Source of the DNA: Istiophorus platypterus
Taxonomy: Eukaryota > Chordata > Actinopteri > Istiophoriformes > Istiophoridae
Reading direction: 5' to 3'
DNA: 64,000 bases
Assembly (NCBI GenBank): GCA_016859345.1
Contig: CM029118.1
Span: forward strand, 29,135,501 to 29,199,500
Part shown: in pieces, positions 46,247 to 58,100 of the stretch
Position numbering within the stretch: the first letter of the stretch is position 1
Layout: each line of letters begins with the position of its first letter
Translations under genes and position numbers: made by a program
Notes under the pieces: generated by a model
The model's input: only the letters and a program-made list of their open reading frames with translations
Databases searched by the model: none
What the model was told of the DNA's origin: nothing

Positions 46247-46967
46247 GTAAGCATGTGTGCAACCTTTAAATCTGTTTTTCTATATTATATCGACAATCAA
46301 AAGAAAACAGTGAGCCACTTTTGCTGATTTTTCACATGTATTATTAGTGTTGCATGACATTTTTTTTGTGGAATTGTCTGAAATCTGACTACTGTGAAGA
46401 GAAACTGGAAGTTTGCATTCAGTTACTCACATTCAATGATGACTGTTGTATAGTGAATGAGTTATGCTAAGATGTTGCCCATAACCTTCATGAATTTACA
46501 GATGTGTGTCAAAAGGGTTGTTGAAATCTTCACCTAGAGGTCTCAGTGTACTTTGTAGCTTGTTCCCCCTAGAAAGCTACAATATGGCAAATGTAATTGG
46601 CTTTAATCCACAGCAGACCATTCTTGGCTTCTTTTTTTTTGTATTGCTAGTCTAATGTAATGTAAGAGCTAATCAACAAAGAAACACATGATACAACTGT
46701 CCATGAAAAATAACTAAAACTCACTCGAGAAAAGGAAAAATGTGGTAAAGCTTATTGATCAGGTTGCCAGGTTTCTATATTCTTTAACTTCAGACACCAC
46801 ATCAGAAATATAAGATAATGAAGAGGGCACAGCAACGTGCTTTGCAGTAAAAAGACAATAAATGTCACTTTTATTAATGAAATCATACTGAACTATATGC
46901 ATGGTAGTCTAAACATTGTCAAACCCACAGCCACTGGGGTATATAAGACACAGTACACTATATTACA
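46247..46967. other. non-coding, nothing recognised
   Basis: AT-rich unique sequence. No gene or element seen. Confidence 0.5.
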
Positions 46968-47285
46968 TTGACTTACCTGCTGCTCCTTGCAAAGCATAGG
47001 TCATCTACAAAGGACCTCCACTGGACAATCCATTGTCCTCGTCAAAGTATAGGATTCACAAACAAGTTGAGCTGGTGGGCAATTTACCGTCCACACTGTT
47101 ACAGTTGCCATAAACGTCTGTTCGGAGCAACTGGGAAACACGCTGGCTTACGGTGCTCTGGTGAAGCTGAGTGGGCCAATCCCTCACTCAGAGAACTGAG
47201 CAGATACGGAAACATTGGCAACAAACTGAAACAATGGGCAAGACATGGAATATCAAGCTTATCTGAACTTCAGCAAGAACGATAG
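46968..47285 (+). CDS. unrecognised ORF, 105 codons; doubtful
   Basis: A 105-codon frame in DNA somewhat richer in GC than its flanks. The middle contains CYSCHKRLFGATGKHAGLRC, where Cys, Cys, His and Cys are spaced C-x2-C-x10-H-x4-C. That loosely recalls a zinc-binding knuckle, but with a longer central gap than the usual CCHC type. The C-terminal third is rich in Arg, Leu and Ser (LRELSRYGNIGNKLKQWARH). No signal peptide, membrane segment or neighbouring exon signal is evident. It might be part of an unrecognised retroelement or chance. I assign no function. Confidence 0.18.
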   Translation: MTYLLLLAKHRSSTKDLHWTIHCPRQSIGFTNKLSWWAIYRPHCYSCHKRLFGATGKHAGLRCSGEAEWANPSLRELSRYGNIGNKLKQWARHGISSLSELQQER

Positions 47286-48479
47286 TAGTTAGGCAGCAGT
47301 AAGTTCGTTAGCAGATCAGATTGATACCAGTAGTGTTAGTGTAAGTGAACGTCAACCCTTGAATTTCATAACAGCAACACACTAACCAACATAAAGTCAA
47401 TGAATACTTCTCAAATCACTCCAGTAACATATTACACTTCTCTGCTATCCATGCATAATGTATGATCAGTATATTCAGAACGCTCAATTTTTTTTTACAT
47501 AATAAAGATCAATACACAGAATTCTTTTTGTTGCAACTATAATTAGCAGTTTAGGTTTGTTGCACACAAGTATATCAGCTTACATCGGTTGTGGACAAAC
47601 AAACATTAACTGCTATGTATGTTAAGCTCAAATGGAAGCTGTAGCTTTTTGTCATATGTTAGCATATTTACATGATAATAATCCAGCTAAATTTTCTCAA
47701 TGTATCTCCCACAAGGTCCAAAGCTTTTTAGCTGCCACTGCACTCTTACCTTCCTGTGGCAGTGTAGGGGAAACAGTCAAGCAAGAAACCAAAACATGAA
47801 TGTTAAATCACAGAGTTTTTAAACTGTGACTCCAAAGTAACCCAACACTGCCACTGACTGGAGTTTCTTAAGGTCACTTGGTTGTTCTCTGTGGTATCAG
47901 ACGCTGGCTGTCAGGGTAAACTTCAGATATAGCTGTCATCTCTCTGTCTCTGCCTCCCCTGGTGGTACTGAGGGTATGTGTGCTTGTGCCAGTCTTACAA
48001 GGGCAACATTAAGCCACAATGTGAGTTTCAAAGTGAGAGAAGGGCAGCTCTAATATGAAAACATATGGAGATCACTGCCAGAAGTGGCAGCACTTGTGCT
48101 TCCAAGATGGATGCTGGGTTGTGGATGTTATGGAAGCTGACAGCCTGCTGAGTGCCCACCCACAGGGGATGGTGTTCCTAGGGCATGGCTGTGGCCATGC
48201 GCCAGGGGAGCTCCAGAGAAAATCTAGACTTAGAGGGGTGTGGGGGTGGACGCTGTCATATCTGGATCAGTGAAGGAGGTGGACACAATGGACCCAGGTT
48301 CAGTACACAATACTCTGGGGACAATTCAAATAGAGCACAGAAGCTGGGGCTACTAACCTTTGCAATACAGCACAGATGCACTAACTCCCTGTTACTCAAA
48401 CATCTACATATAAACTGCATGCTTGCAAAGACGAACACATACAAATACATATCCAAAATACAGCACTAACAATATTGAT
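47286..48479. other. non-coding, nothing recognised
   Basis: Mostly AT-rich. The GC-richer stretch 48060-48280 carries 72- and 94-codon ORFs in overlapping frames without recognisable motifs. Confidence 0.5.
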
Positions 48480-48512
48480 AGAGTGAGAGAGAGAGAGAAA
48501 GAGAGAGAGGGG

Positions 48513-48553
<41 letters not shown>

Positions 48554-48557
48554 TGTA
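48480..48557. repeat. (GA)n followed by (TG)n microsatellite
   Basis: GA units to about 48511, a short GGGGGC break, then about 17 TG units. Confidence 0.95.
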
Positions 48558-48850
48558 GGGAGGATTACACTAGTGTTTAATAATAGAGACTATCCTGTAA
48601 CAAATAATCGTGTTGGTCGTCTGTGCAAGCAAATTATTATGAACGGTAGTATCGTTTTATTGTTAGGTGACCTCTAGCAGCTGTAGTAACTTTTATCAGA
48701 GCCAGGAAAAGGGAAGGTGTGTTGAAGTAGTGTAATGAGCAACCAAGTTTGTGTCTGGGATAGATGCATGGGGCATCTAAACACAGGACTTTGACACAAA
48801 GGACTATTCAACAAATATGTTTCTCTGCCTAAACCCAAACAAAGAAGGTC

Positions 48851-49262
48851 AGAGGGCTTTTTCACAAAACGTAGATAGGGGATTAAGCTGCGATTTTTGA
48901 CATATCCAGGCTGAATTTAGCCATGACTCGGTTTCACAAAAGTAGTAGCACATAAATTACCATGGAAATTTATTCTGTGCAGCTAGTCTGGTCCAGACCA
49001 GGCTGAAAGCGGGTTTGGTAAATCCTGTTGTTTTAATTGAGAATTTGAGAATCAATCATTTGAAGAAAGCTGTGAACACTTATTGTCAGAATTACTTAAA
49101 CCTGGTTTGAAATAGTTGCACCTTTTCATCCTGACTTGACCTTCATTAAACATAAAAAGCAAGGATGCACTAAGCAGACTTTATCAAGCCTCGCTTTTTC
49201 CATCTCTCTGTTTCTCCGTTTCTCCGTTATTTCTTAATTCTACTTTTGTGAAACAGCCCTCT
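48851..49262. mobile_element. MITE with about 23-bp terminal inverted repeats
   Basis: The left end AGAGGGCTTTTTCACAAAAC and the reverse complement of the right end, AGAGGGCTGTTTCACAAAAG, match except for one mismatch. After a 1-nt indel the match extends through GTAG. The element is about 412 bp with no coding frame. A further forward copy of TTTCACAAAAGTAG sits inside (48932-48945). No clean target-site duplication is seen. The end sequence resembles fish Harbinger/hAT-type MITEs; superfamily unresolved. Confidence 0.75.
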
Positions 49263-51810
49263 GGTATGCTGCCGCTTTTTTTGTATTATAACCATGAAAA
49301 TTAAGAGCCAGTATGCCTGTTACCACAGGGGCAATATTTAAGGGCACACTCCTGTGTATAATATCAGAGGGTAGGGGCAAATGAGATATATGGTTGTTCA
49401 GGTAGGAGGATTTGATATGATAATGCCAAGCAATAAAAATAGAGTAAAATTAAAACAAACATCCCACACGGTCACCACACAAAGCTGTTGCTGCTCTTTA
49501 TGGAAAGTGACAAAGATATTTACTTTAATTACAGTTTTGTTTTGTTTTTTTTCCCAGTGACCTTGGATTCTACATAGAGCACAGCTCGTCTTAGCAGATT
49601 TTATAAGGCAGTATCAAAACAGAAAAACTTGTGGCTATACAAAAGTATGATGATACACAAAGTATGTAGACAGTCGGATATCACAATCATATGTGTTTAC
49701 ACTAATTTTAAATCCATCGGCATTATGCTGTCAAGACACCTTCCACCCAATTTTGCATTTTCCTCACATATGTGAAAAGTGTTAATGCTAAACTGTTAAA
49801 CTTTACCAACAAAAGTGTCCTACTCATCCAACTCATCCTACCAACTGGTATGTTTATATTTTCAAAATTCTTCCTGTAAGAAATTTATGAATCTGTGATA
49901 GATGGAAATATTAAATTTGCGTGCAGAACCATCATACACATTATAACAGTCTTGCATCGGGGCACACAAACTCAGATCCTGAGTATGATATCAAAACAAG
50001 GGTTCTCTGCTCATTCTTACGTGTATTTCTTTACACACACACACACACACACACACATGCACACTGACTTACAAATGCCTTAAACATTTCCTTCTTTAAA
50101 CAATACCAACTGAATATATATATATATATACAAAAAATATCATTAAAATAAACTGGAATCCTATAAATGTTCACATAATTTTACACGAGAGGATCAATGT
50201 CCTATCAATCTGAGGATGTAGTTACAGTCATCTATAGATTAGTCTCTAATTTTCCTTTGCTCATAAACAATCAAATGATGGAAATCCCCAGTCACTTTAA
50301 GCAAGAAAGCACTAGTGTGTAAAAGAATGCCATATAAATATTGTCACTTGATGCAGATTCAATTTAACAGTCAGGTCCAATCATTGAATGTTGTTTGTAT
50401 TCCATTTTTATACACATCATGTCAAGTTTCATTCTCTCTAGGTAGATGTAATTACACTGAACTTGGTGTTATCTTCCACTAAATAAACATCGAAACATTA
50501 TGCCTCCCACCAGCTATAGACAACCACTGAAATAAAGAAAACTTTTGAAAATAATAAAAAAAAAACTAAAAGAAACTAAAGCTGGAGCTTCCATATGATA
50601 TACAATATTTCACTATGGTTTTTGAAGGTGCTATTTTCAGTATTTTCATGGGTCAAATTACCGTGTAAAGGGGGAAACACAAGATAATGAGAATTTTTAA
50701 CAACTGTTTAGCTCCTGTCAGCTCTACAGAGCATTTGATTGTCTTTCAGCCAGATAGTTTGTATTTGCAGGTTGCACCTTTACTGAGCTTTAATACTTAA
50801 TACTTTACTGCTCTCATTGCTTGCCTTCCAGTAGCAGGCTGCTGTTTTCAGCAAACTCTGTTACATTACCTGCTCAGAACCAAAAAGCAGACATGCAAAG
50901 TTAGCAACTAGTGGGTGAGAAAGTGACAATGCTGTACGCTCCCAAATATTTGGGTAATGATCTCCAGTTTACCAATCATGAACATTTCTTTGAAAATGGG
51001 GAGATATGTGACTGTGCTCAAATCAGTGATCACATAATTTTACCAATGCTTTCAAGATTTCATTATGAAAAGGACATTAACCTTTGGAAGGAGTACACTA
51101 TGATACTCTCTGAAGTTGCCACCAGCATCATATTTCTACAGGGATTTGAAAAACTTTCCAAAAAGATAAATGCTGGTTCATAATAATTTTAGGAATCCTC
51201 TGAGAATTCTTCAAGCACCACCATCAGGGAAAAATTTCTGTTTGACCCACACTTTAATCAACAAAAATATTTTATGGATATTTATTGTCCCCTAGAGGAT
51301 GAAGCCTAATGTTTTTGGTGATGACAGGGAGAGAGGAGAGGTGAAAGCCAGAGGGCCATATGGAACTGACAACAACCTAGTTCACTTGGATATCAAATTG
51401 TAAGTCAGATCAATTCAAAAAGCGAGGTCTGCCAACCACTCAGATCTACAAGGTTGAAAGCTTTTTCTGTCAAATAACGGTCAATTTTAGATCTGGGGGG
51501 ATAGAACAGTGAGTAAGCCTGTGCAAATCTGAGTGGGAGATTACATCCTGGGATTCTGCGTCAATTTGCGACCAGAAAGCCTGGAACTGCAGGTGATTAA
51601 GTACTCTGGATCGGTTGAGGTTAATAGACTCCCTAACTTTACTGCACACCGGGGATGCGCTTCCATTCTGCTCTCCAGTTGTATCTCACACCCTTTGAAA
51701 AGAAACAATTTTTACACTGTGTCTGGAATCTACCGCATTCACTGTCTGCTTCCTGTGAAAAGTGAAGTCTGTTTTGTATACATTGAAAGTGCCAGCAATC
51801 TACACATATA
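49263..51810. other. non-coding, with short CA and TA runs
   Basis: CA run at 50034-50056 and TA run at 50116-50131. ORFs at 50911-51183 and 51533-51811 show no motif. No element recognised. Confidence 0.5.
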
Positions 51811-52169
51811 GACCCTGTTTACACCCAGCTTTAACATGCGTCCTGGGTGATCGGCTCCCTATTGGATACTAAATACAAGTGTTAATGTTCACCAAAATGC
51901 TGAGATCTGATCACTCAAACAACTCGCTGAGTTGGTCTGGGATGGATTGACCACACAACTATGTAGTATAAAAGCTAATGCATCTTGGTACTTGGTAACA
52001 AATCTTGGTACTTACCTGCCAAGGACATAACAGTAGATAGATATAGGCAGTAACAAATTCTGAACACAAGTGCTCAGCTGGACACTTTGAAGATGCATAA
52101 TAGACACTGGTGTAAACAGAAATGTGTCTCAAACCCGAATCATGTTAATGCCAGGTGTACACAGGGTCA
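51811..52169. mobile_element. MITE, 359 bp, with about 28-bp terminal inverted repeats
   Basis: The left end reads GACCCTGTTTACACCCAGC, then TTTAACATG. The reverse complement of the right end reads GACCCTGTGTACACCTGGC, then ATTAACATG, with 24 of 28 positions the same. ATA flanks both sides directly and may be a 3-bp target-site duplication. Inside are the words GTCCTGGGTGATCGG near the left and TGTAAACAGAAATGTGTCTC near the right, as in a common fish MITE whose ends contain TTTACACCTGGCATTAACATG. Non-coding. Confidence 0.85.
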
Positions 52170-52620
52170 TAGTGATAGTGACAACTAGCATTCCCAGTAG
52201 CAGTTACATTTTAATATAGTCCTTGGGAAAATATAATATGAATTTTAAAATTATTCACAGCCAATATAAATTTGGATGCATTTGGACACTGCTAATCAGA
52301 AACCTTGAAGGTATCAGGTGCAACAACTTTACATAAACGGGTCTGCAGTGGATTCTTTAGAAACAATGAATCGCTGTCCACCTCCCGGTATTGTTGGAAC
52401 CTAAATCTGGGAAAATTTACTCAATAAACATTCTATTAACATTTTATAATCAAACTATTTGTTTATGGTTCATTCATCTTAGACTGTCAGCTGAGGTTTG
52501 TCCGTAAAATCTTTATGTTGGGAATAGACAGATTTAACTTAGTGGTTAGCAGGGCATGCTGTCAACAGTTTTCTCTGGTTTCGGCAGAGAGCAGGGTTGT
52601 GGGTGACTGTACACATTTCT

Positions 52621-52622
<2 letters not shown>
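52170..52622. other. non-coding, nothing recognised
   Basis: AT-rich unique sequence between a MITE and a TG microsatellite. Confidence 0.5.
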
Positions 52623-52667
<45 letters not shown>

Positions 52668-52712
52668 TATGTGTGTGTGTATGTGAGTGTGTATGTGAGT
52701 GTGTTTGCATGT
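52623..52712. repeat. (TG)n microsatellite, imperfect
   Basis: About 20 pure TG units and then interrupted TG with GTATG and GAGTG variants. The ORFs across it are artefacts. Confidence 0.97.
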
Positions 52713-52999
52713 GTGGTTCCATGTCTGCTCTGTGTGAGGAGGATATTGACAGTATACTGACAGGATGTTGATTATCCAGTTTGCACGAGGCTGAGGTCTG
52801 TCTGGATGTCAGGTGGGAGTCACAGTACTGAGAAGTGATGAGACAATCAGACAGAGTGGGGGAGTGGGAGGAGGGCATATGTCAGGGGCAGAGGATGATG
52901 ACAATAAGCTGTCTGTCTCAGCTGACATGGACACAACACCACCAAGTATACTATTGCTCTAAAATGCGATATACACAAACTAATACATATGCACACATA

Positions 53000-53190
53000 G
53001 CACTTTTCTAGTCTTATAGACCACTGAAATCGCTCTTAGGCTACTCTCACATTCACCCATTTGCACACACATTAATACATACATACATACATGCAGTGCT
53101 TTTTCGCACTTTCTACACACAGATATTCATACGCCGACCCTCCAGTTCGTGGATGACCCACTCTACCATGTGAGCCACAGCTGCCCCTCA
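53000..53190. repeat. interspersed teleost repeat
   Basis: Landmarks in order: CACATTCACCCATTTGCACA, a short (CATA)n patch, then GATGACCCACTCTACC and ATGTGAGCCACAGCTGCCCC. This is the ordered end of a common fish repeat whose last part reads like CTACCACCTGAGCCACAGCCGCC. It appears internally shortened. Confidence 0.6.
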
Positions 53191-56100
53191 ATGAAAACTA
53201 ATCAAACAGTGAAATAAAGTTATTTGTATCTGCACGTTATGTATGAATTCAATATGTCACAATCCTGAAAACAAAGTGAAGAGATGTATAATGTTTCAAC
53301 GTTGTCCAGCAGAGGCCAGCATAGACCTGCCAAAACTAAATACAAAACACTGTCATTAGTTTTAATGAGGAGTTGCAAAGAAGCTTTTTCTTTTTAAGAG
53401 TAAGACATATCATCGACATGACACCAAAATTAAAACAAACTTCTGTCAAATTACGGTTTGGGGGCAGAACCATGGGCGGAGCATACTAGTGGTAACAGAA
53501 GACGATGGAAACCATGATGGATGGCCTTTCACATTAATACAGATTCCTGTGCTCCAGCCATCTGGAGGGACGCTACTATTGACTTTACATTCAGTCAAAT
53601 TTATGATTGATCATCTGCAATTTTAACAGACAGATTATGCTGCAGGAGGCTGTGCAAACAGATACGGAATCCAAACATCTAGTCTTCACTGTGCATGTGG
53701 ACTTCATGAGTGTATACCCAGGACGTCCTTAAGAGGACTTACTGCAGACTCCCAGAGAATCTGCTTGGAAAAAATTAGGAGAAAAAAAAATAGAAAAAAA
53801 ACAACTCATAATCCAGAGCAGTATGGATGCAATGATTTAGGAAAACTAATACCATCAATACCATAATAATGATAATGATGATAATAATAATTATTTTAAG
53901 AATAATATGTACCATATTCTTTTTGAATGAGCAAAAAGTCTTTCTTTTTTGTCTATAGCATGAGCATCCTCAGTTAAGAGTCTAATATTGATAACAATAC
54001 TGTGTTTGGCAGCTATTGTACAGGGAAAATTTTACTTCTTATTCTGACCATATCTGTTATAGCTACTATGTAATGAAGCAGACCGGCACACATAATACAT
54101 CAGCGTATGTATGAAAAATGTCCACATGGGCTCAGTCAGCAATTCTGGAGAGTGTACTTTTGGATTCAGCCAGAAATGTAGAGGGACGTTCTTCACTCAG
54201 TTTTCAGAAGCGTTTCCAGCTAAAGTATATAGTGTTAGCTCAGTAGTGTTAGCCAACAGTAAACACCTGGTTTAAGGAGGAGAATTAGCTAATGATATCC
54301 TCAAGATAGTTAGCCAGAATAGATAGCTAGTCTCAGCCCAAATGTGAAACTACATGATGGATGAAAGCTGCAGTGCATAACGTTACTAATGTTATGACTA
54401 ATGACAGCAGAAAATCTGGATGGCTAACTTCCAGACATTAAAAAATATAACTTACTGGGGTAAAAGGAGACTAACAGAAGGTCTCTTACAGTAATATTCT
54501 GATATTTGTTTGAAACAGAGTTACCGACAATCTATTCAGTATCAAACATACTTCAGTCAGGGGATATGATCAATGCAAACATGAAGAAATGCACTTACTG
54601 TCAACAATCATAAAGATCAATGTCAGAGTCTTAACCATGAGACAGAAACAAAAAAAAAAAAAATTGAATACAATCAACAATTGTCAAAAAGTCCAAAGGT
54701 ACATGATATAAATATGTTACATTTTAGATTTGATTTTCAGTAGAAGCCTAGTGTTTTGCCTTGTGATACAATACATAGAGGTATTAAAGGACACTATGAC
54801 GCTCTGCATACCTAATATTTTGAAATATAACAGCTGATGATGTGATATAATTAATCCCCCCCCCAAAAAAAGACAAATACAAAAAAAACCCAAAAAACTA
54901 AGGCATTAACATGTCTTCAGCCATGACAGTGGAATCTCTGAGGCATAACTCTTTTATCAGTGCAAAAAAGTAATGCTGTGTGGTCTTTGACAGAAAATGA
55001 CACTTAGAGATGGACAAAATCTGAAAGAACAATCATAAACGGTTAGGTTGCTTTTCTGCTCCTCTGCTCTTCTGCCAATAACTACTGCTCATTAGTTTTT
55101 TGTACTTGTTACCTGTGTATCTAATTTTTATATTTTCTGCTACTAGATGGTAGCATGAAAAGTGAGCCCCATATCTGAAGTGTTTGAATGTAATGTATAA
55201 TGTCCTATGTGGCATCATTAAAGCTAATGTAATTCAAGAGCTGTGGACTTGTCGTTAATGATTATTATAACATATTTTATAATCAGTAAATTGTTACTGC
55301 TATAGACAACTATGTAAACAAACAGATTATTAAGAACATTCTTTTTTTCAAATACAATACAAACCACTCTTGATGCAAAATTCCACCTAGCTGTTGCCAC
55401 TCGTTGCAGTCACTTCTGACATATCTCATCAAGCAGCTGCATTCATGATGGCGATCTAGAAAAGAATGCAGCCAGTAAAGAAAGGTTTGACAAGAAAAAT
55501 ACGCATTGTCTGATTTTTGCTACGCCTTGAGATAAAACCAGCATAACAGTGTATTAAAAGCGCCTGTGGGACTTTTTCCTTGACTTGGACTCTGTTCAGC
55601 CCCAAGCCATAACAGCAGCTCCAACATAGCACTGGGCTACAAGTTTGTCCACATTCCTCTAAATAAAATGGTGGTAGCTCCAATTATTTACCATGGCTGA
55701 TTCTCTGCCCTTGTCATGGCCCCTGACAGGGAACTCCTGTTTCCCAAAGAAAATCACACAGTGGATCTGAATTTGCAAAATTTCCATATTTTTTTTCACC
55801 ATTCACCATTTTTATGGCCTTTTTTTTAAACATTCTTTTCCTCTAAACGGTTGTCTTGAAAAGGGCCTGAATAATAAATCCTCAACAATATCAACTCAGC
55901 CTGCTGTGCCAATATCATCTCCCTATGTTGCATTTTGAGGCTGGTTATCAATCACTAGTTAGCACTATGCTAGGTCACTTGTCTGAGCTGGTGAGCAGGT
56001 CTTCTAGAATACCTTGGTGCCATGGGAAAATCTTAAAGAATATGCCCATTGGTTACAAATTAAAATATGATTGGTTTATCAGATTTTCAATCCAAACATA

Positions 56101-57429
56101 TGGTCTAATTGTGTTTAATGATTAGGGCATTCCATCAAGGATTTAGAATACCCTGGATGAAGGGTATTCTGACCAGAGACTCAGTAGAAAAACATCTGAT
56201 TGGTTGCATTTTTCATCTAACGGAAAACCACTTAAATGCATAATACATGAATAGAAACAACAGAAATCTGTTATAATACAGTAATATTACAGTTAAGCAA
56301 CAGAGAGATGATTTTTATTTATTTATTTTGTTTGCATTTCATTCTAATTTAGAAATAATCATCCATGATGGTTTGAGAATAGTGGTAAATTGCACAAACT
56401 CACAAACTCATGTACCTATCACACTGTCACCCATTTCCAAGTCTTATCAATCTGCCTTTGACAGGCAGGTACCACTCAAGTCCATCCGAAGAAACAGCTG
56501 GTGGAGATCATGCAGCTTTTGCTTTTTCTCAGCAACAAGCAGGCGCCCCATGTTGTTGTTTCTGACATAGCAGAAAAAAAGCTTACTACACCAATGGATC
56601 ATGGCATCAAGACCTTAGTTGAACTTGTTGATCATCAGTGCTCACTTTTCCATCACCCTGATTTTGGAAAACTGAATGAAGGAACTACTTCAAACAGATG
56701 ACTAAAGACATTTATATGGATATTTCAATCCTTGTTTGCTGTCAAAATCTGGTCACTACTGGAATGTTTGTGAAAATATTTTAGGCTACATCAGCTGTCA
56801 GTTTTTTCCTGCCAAAACAACAAAGTGCCAGATTTCAGAAAATTACTGTAAAGAGCGATCTACTGTGAGCTTCCATAAATTAATTTAAGTTACTTAACTA
56901 ACAATAGATAAATAACTTGCTAATGATTAGCCATGTAGACTTTCTACTGTCATCAATAGTAGTAAGGTTGTGCACTGCTACTATCATCTATCCTGTTATC
57001 TCTACCTTGCAGACATCTGATGGCATTAGTTTATCCTCATCCTTAACCCAGATTTTACTGTAAGCTAACCCTACCTGGATAACACTAATTAGCATTGCTG
57101 TCCTATATTATTAAAATTAAAGAAGACTCCTCTAAGTGTCTGTTTGCACAGCTCCCTACGGCACAAGCCAGCTCTTAAAAATACATTCACTCACAAAACT
57201 AACCAGACGCCAGTGCAGTAGGTTTTTTGTTGTTTTTACTTTAATTGAAAAAATGGAAACAAAGTTATAAAGGAAACATAATAAGCTATCCATAATGAGC
57301 TACTCGAACATCACACAAATCAAGTGTAGGTACAGTCACAGAATAGATGAATCACATCTAAGACCATTTACAATTCATATTTAATAGCAGATCAATTGCA
57401 GTCAAATTTCTAGAATTGAAAACATAAGC
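53191..57429. other. long non-coding stretch
   Basis: About 4.2 kb of AT-rich DNA without recognised genes. Contains an (AAT/ATG)-type run at 53863-53893, A-runs at 54649-54663 and 54865-54890, and a perfect hairpin at 56145-56170. The 80- and 66-codon frames at 56328-56701 overlap and look partly coding (LLLFLSNKQAPHVVVSDIAE), but I recognise no family. Confidence 0.5.
56145..56170. repeat. perfect hairpin, 10-bp stem
   Basis: AGAATACCCT, a 6-nt loop (GGATGA), then AGGGTATTCT. All ten pairs match. Confidence 0.9.
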
Positions 57430-58100
57430 AATGACAATGCTGTTTTACCATCTTTCCTTGGCTTATCTACCAGGGGCCAGAGCAGATTTGGTCTCCTCCG
57501 ATTTTCTGGAAATAAGTCTTCCTGCAAGTGTAGGTTCTTGGCCTGTTGAAATTGTGTTGAAATTTTTGCTACTTTCCAGACAAATCCCTCATAGAGAACT
57601 GAATTGTGATTCCCTGCAGATGTTCATCACTGGCTGCACAACCAAGTCGGTGAACACTGTCAATGACATCTGGTAGTTTGCTGCTGTACTCTGGTACTGT
57701 TTCCTGGCAAATGTAGATGACTTTGCTCAAACATTTTCTCCTTCCCCTTCAGCTAGTCTTGCAAAAATATGGTCTTTCATACCTTGACAGTTTTTGGATC
57801 TTGTTTTCCATTTCATGAAGTTAAATCTGTTTTGGCCACCCTGGGGATTGTTTCAACCATTTTTCCATTTTTTAACTCAACATGTACAAACTCAACTGAA
57901 TCACTCGCCTGCAAGGCATCAGCTCTTCTATTTAGTGCTACAGTTAATGTGGCAATTTTTATTTGGGTAATTTTGTTGTCTTCAAGCATTTAACTGCTTT
58001 TGCTGGGGTTGTTTGTTGGAGTTCTTCAGCCATTTCCATTGATTCGCATTTCTTTTTGGAAATTTTCAGTTGTTTCCACAGTTAGGGACAAATATGTAAC
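57430..58100 (-). pseudogene. L1/Tx1-like LINE ORF1 protein remnant
   Basis: Minus-strand reading gives the RNA-binding ORF1 protein of an L1/Tx1-type LINE, broken by frameshifts. Near 57860-57930 is SDSVEFVHVELKNGKMVE, in the expected place of a short heptad-like segment before the RRM. Degenerate RRM sequence follows (57700-57800, with KVIYICQETVPEYSS). The C-terminal-domain signature PDVIDSVHRLGC comes next (57637-57675), then ITIQFSMRDLSGK and a decayed PENRRR-type end (about 57490-57560). In this family the VHRLG box and the following IQF-x-x-R segment are the most conserved features. No ORF2 reverse transcriptase was found at lower coordinates. The remnant is old and non-functional. Confidence 0.7.

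Noticed and set aside
48055..48469. Overlapping 72- and 94-codon ORFs in GC-richer DNA
   Set aside because: Mutually overlapping frames, no motif, no start context.
52515..52878. ORFs on both strands across 52.5-52.9 kb
   Set aside because: Cys/Val and Thr/His tracts come from the TG microsatellite.
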